Of a stretch of 64,000 bases of DNA, positions 63,605 through 64,000 are shown one piece after another. The notes under the pieces were generated by a model that was given only the letters and a program-made list of their open reading frames with translations, had not been told where the DNA came from and ran no database searches. This stretch comes from Linderina pennispora (taxonomy: Eukaryota > Kickxellomycota > Kickxellomycetes > Kickxellales > Kickxellaceae): NCBI RefSeq assembly GCF_002104995.1, contig NW_024468250.1, positions 1,488,001-1,552,000 of the forward strand, in the 5' to 3' direction. The stretch's first letter is position 1. Every line of letters starts with the position of its first letter. A program made the position numbers and the translations under genes.

Positions 63605-64000
63605 CCACCCTGTCGCGCGTCTATATGGTTAATCTTCAATTCCCCTGTCACTATTAAATCAACTTGCTCTCGAAACGAAGGATCCGAGCACACAATACCT
63701 GTCCAGAGTTAATCGCAGGGAGCCTATCGCAGCCCCTGACGGGGCGATCTCCTGTCCTTCCTCCTGAAGCGCAGGCTCACAGGCTGCTTGCTGGGGTTCT
63801 AATTTCGCTCACACTCATTTTGAGACGCCGCTATCACCAACAACAAAAACGGCCAAATGCAGCGATCGCCAGGACCATTCGCGGCATGAAAAGCACAGTG
63901 GAAGAATAAATTTAATGCTGTACAAAGAAAGTTGCCAAAAAACGATTGCGTGTCCAGCCGGGAGGGGAGCAGCAGCTTAGGCGGCCGTACATCCATACAG
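63605..64000. other. 3' flank of GH81 gene
   Basis: About 400 bases to the window edge. No gene supported; the next gene is presumably beyond the edge. Confidence 0.4.

Overview
The window looks like nuclear DNA of an early-diverging fungus. Evidence for a fungus: Kre2/Mnt1-type (GT15) mannosyltransferases, GH18 and GH81 wall enzymes, a Sod2/Nha1-type Na+/H+ antiporter, and sparse short GT-AG introns. Coding DNA is GC-rich and spacers are AT-rich. ATP-citrate lyase is a single fused polypeptide rather than the split form usual in ascomycetes, there is an SGK3-like PX-AGC kinase, and the inositol transporter has a cysteine-rich HMIT-type loop. My best guess is Kickxellomycotina (Coemansia/Linderina-like), but that placement is inference. 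I see no tRNA, rRNA, CRISPR array, transposon or virus.

Layout. 1-6.5 kb: CorA-type Mg2+ transporter (5' end outside the window), F-box-like protein, membrane-anchored alpha/beta hydrolase. 6.5-11.8 kb (minus strand): a decayed GT15 mannosyltransferase and a PX-AGC kinase. 14-18.5 kb: CLPTM1, NECAP and a vacuolar-type amino-acid transporter. 21.9-31.7 kb: second PX-AGC kinase, Na+/H+ antiporter, second CorA-like protein, second GT15 gene. 32-37 kb: cytochrome c and a tandem array of omega-like glutathione S-transferases with a relic copy. 38-50 kb: HMIT-like inositol transporter, YANK/STK32-type kinase, ATP-citrate lyase, Sec14-like protein. 50-52.4 kb: GH18 chitinase overlapping tail-to-tail with a small secreted protein, then an I78-family protease-inhibitor homologue. 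53.9-57.3 kb: a bZIP cluster that includes one predicted protein with two complete bZIP modules. 60.9-63.6 kb: GH81 beta-1,3-glucanase.

Three patterns stand out. (1) The GT15 and AGC-kinase genes form a mirror-image pair of duplicates around roughly 16-17 kb. Their cores are almost identical and align base for base without gaps, while their ends are unrelated, as expected from ectopic gene conversion. (2) From about 22 kb onward, 13 genes are interrupted by about 33 frame breaks. Every break I could resolve is one extra base, and the first 21.8 kb has none. This looks like uncorrected insertion errors rather than mass gene death, so I annotate those genes as whole loci. (3) The double-bZIP protein carries Ser in place of the invariant DNA-contact Asn in both basic regions.

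Functionally the window mixes cell-wall and secretory genes (GT15, GH18, GH81, CLPTM1, NECAP), ion and nutrient transport (CorA, antiporter, amino acid, inositol), lipid and acetyl-CoA metabolism (ATP-citrate lyase, Sec14, hydrolase), signalling (PX-AGC, YANK) and stress or regulation (GSTs, bZIPs). Apart from the duplicates there is no obvious single-pathway cluster.
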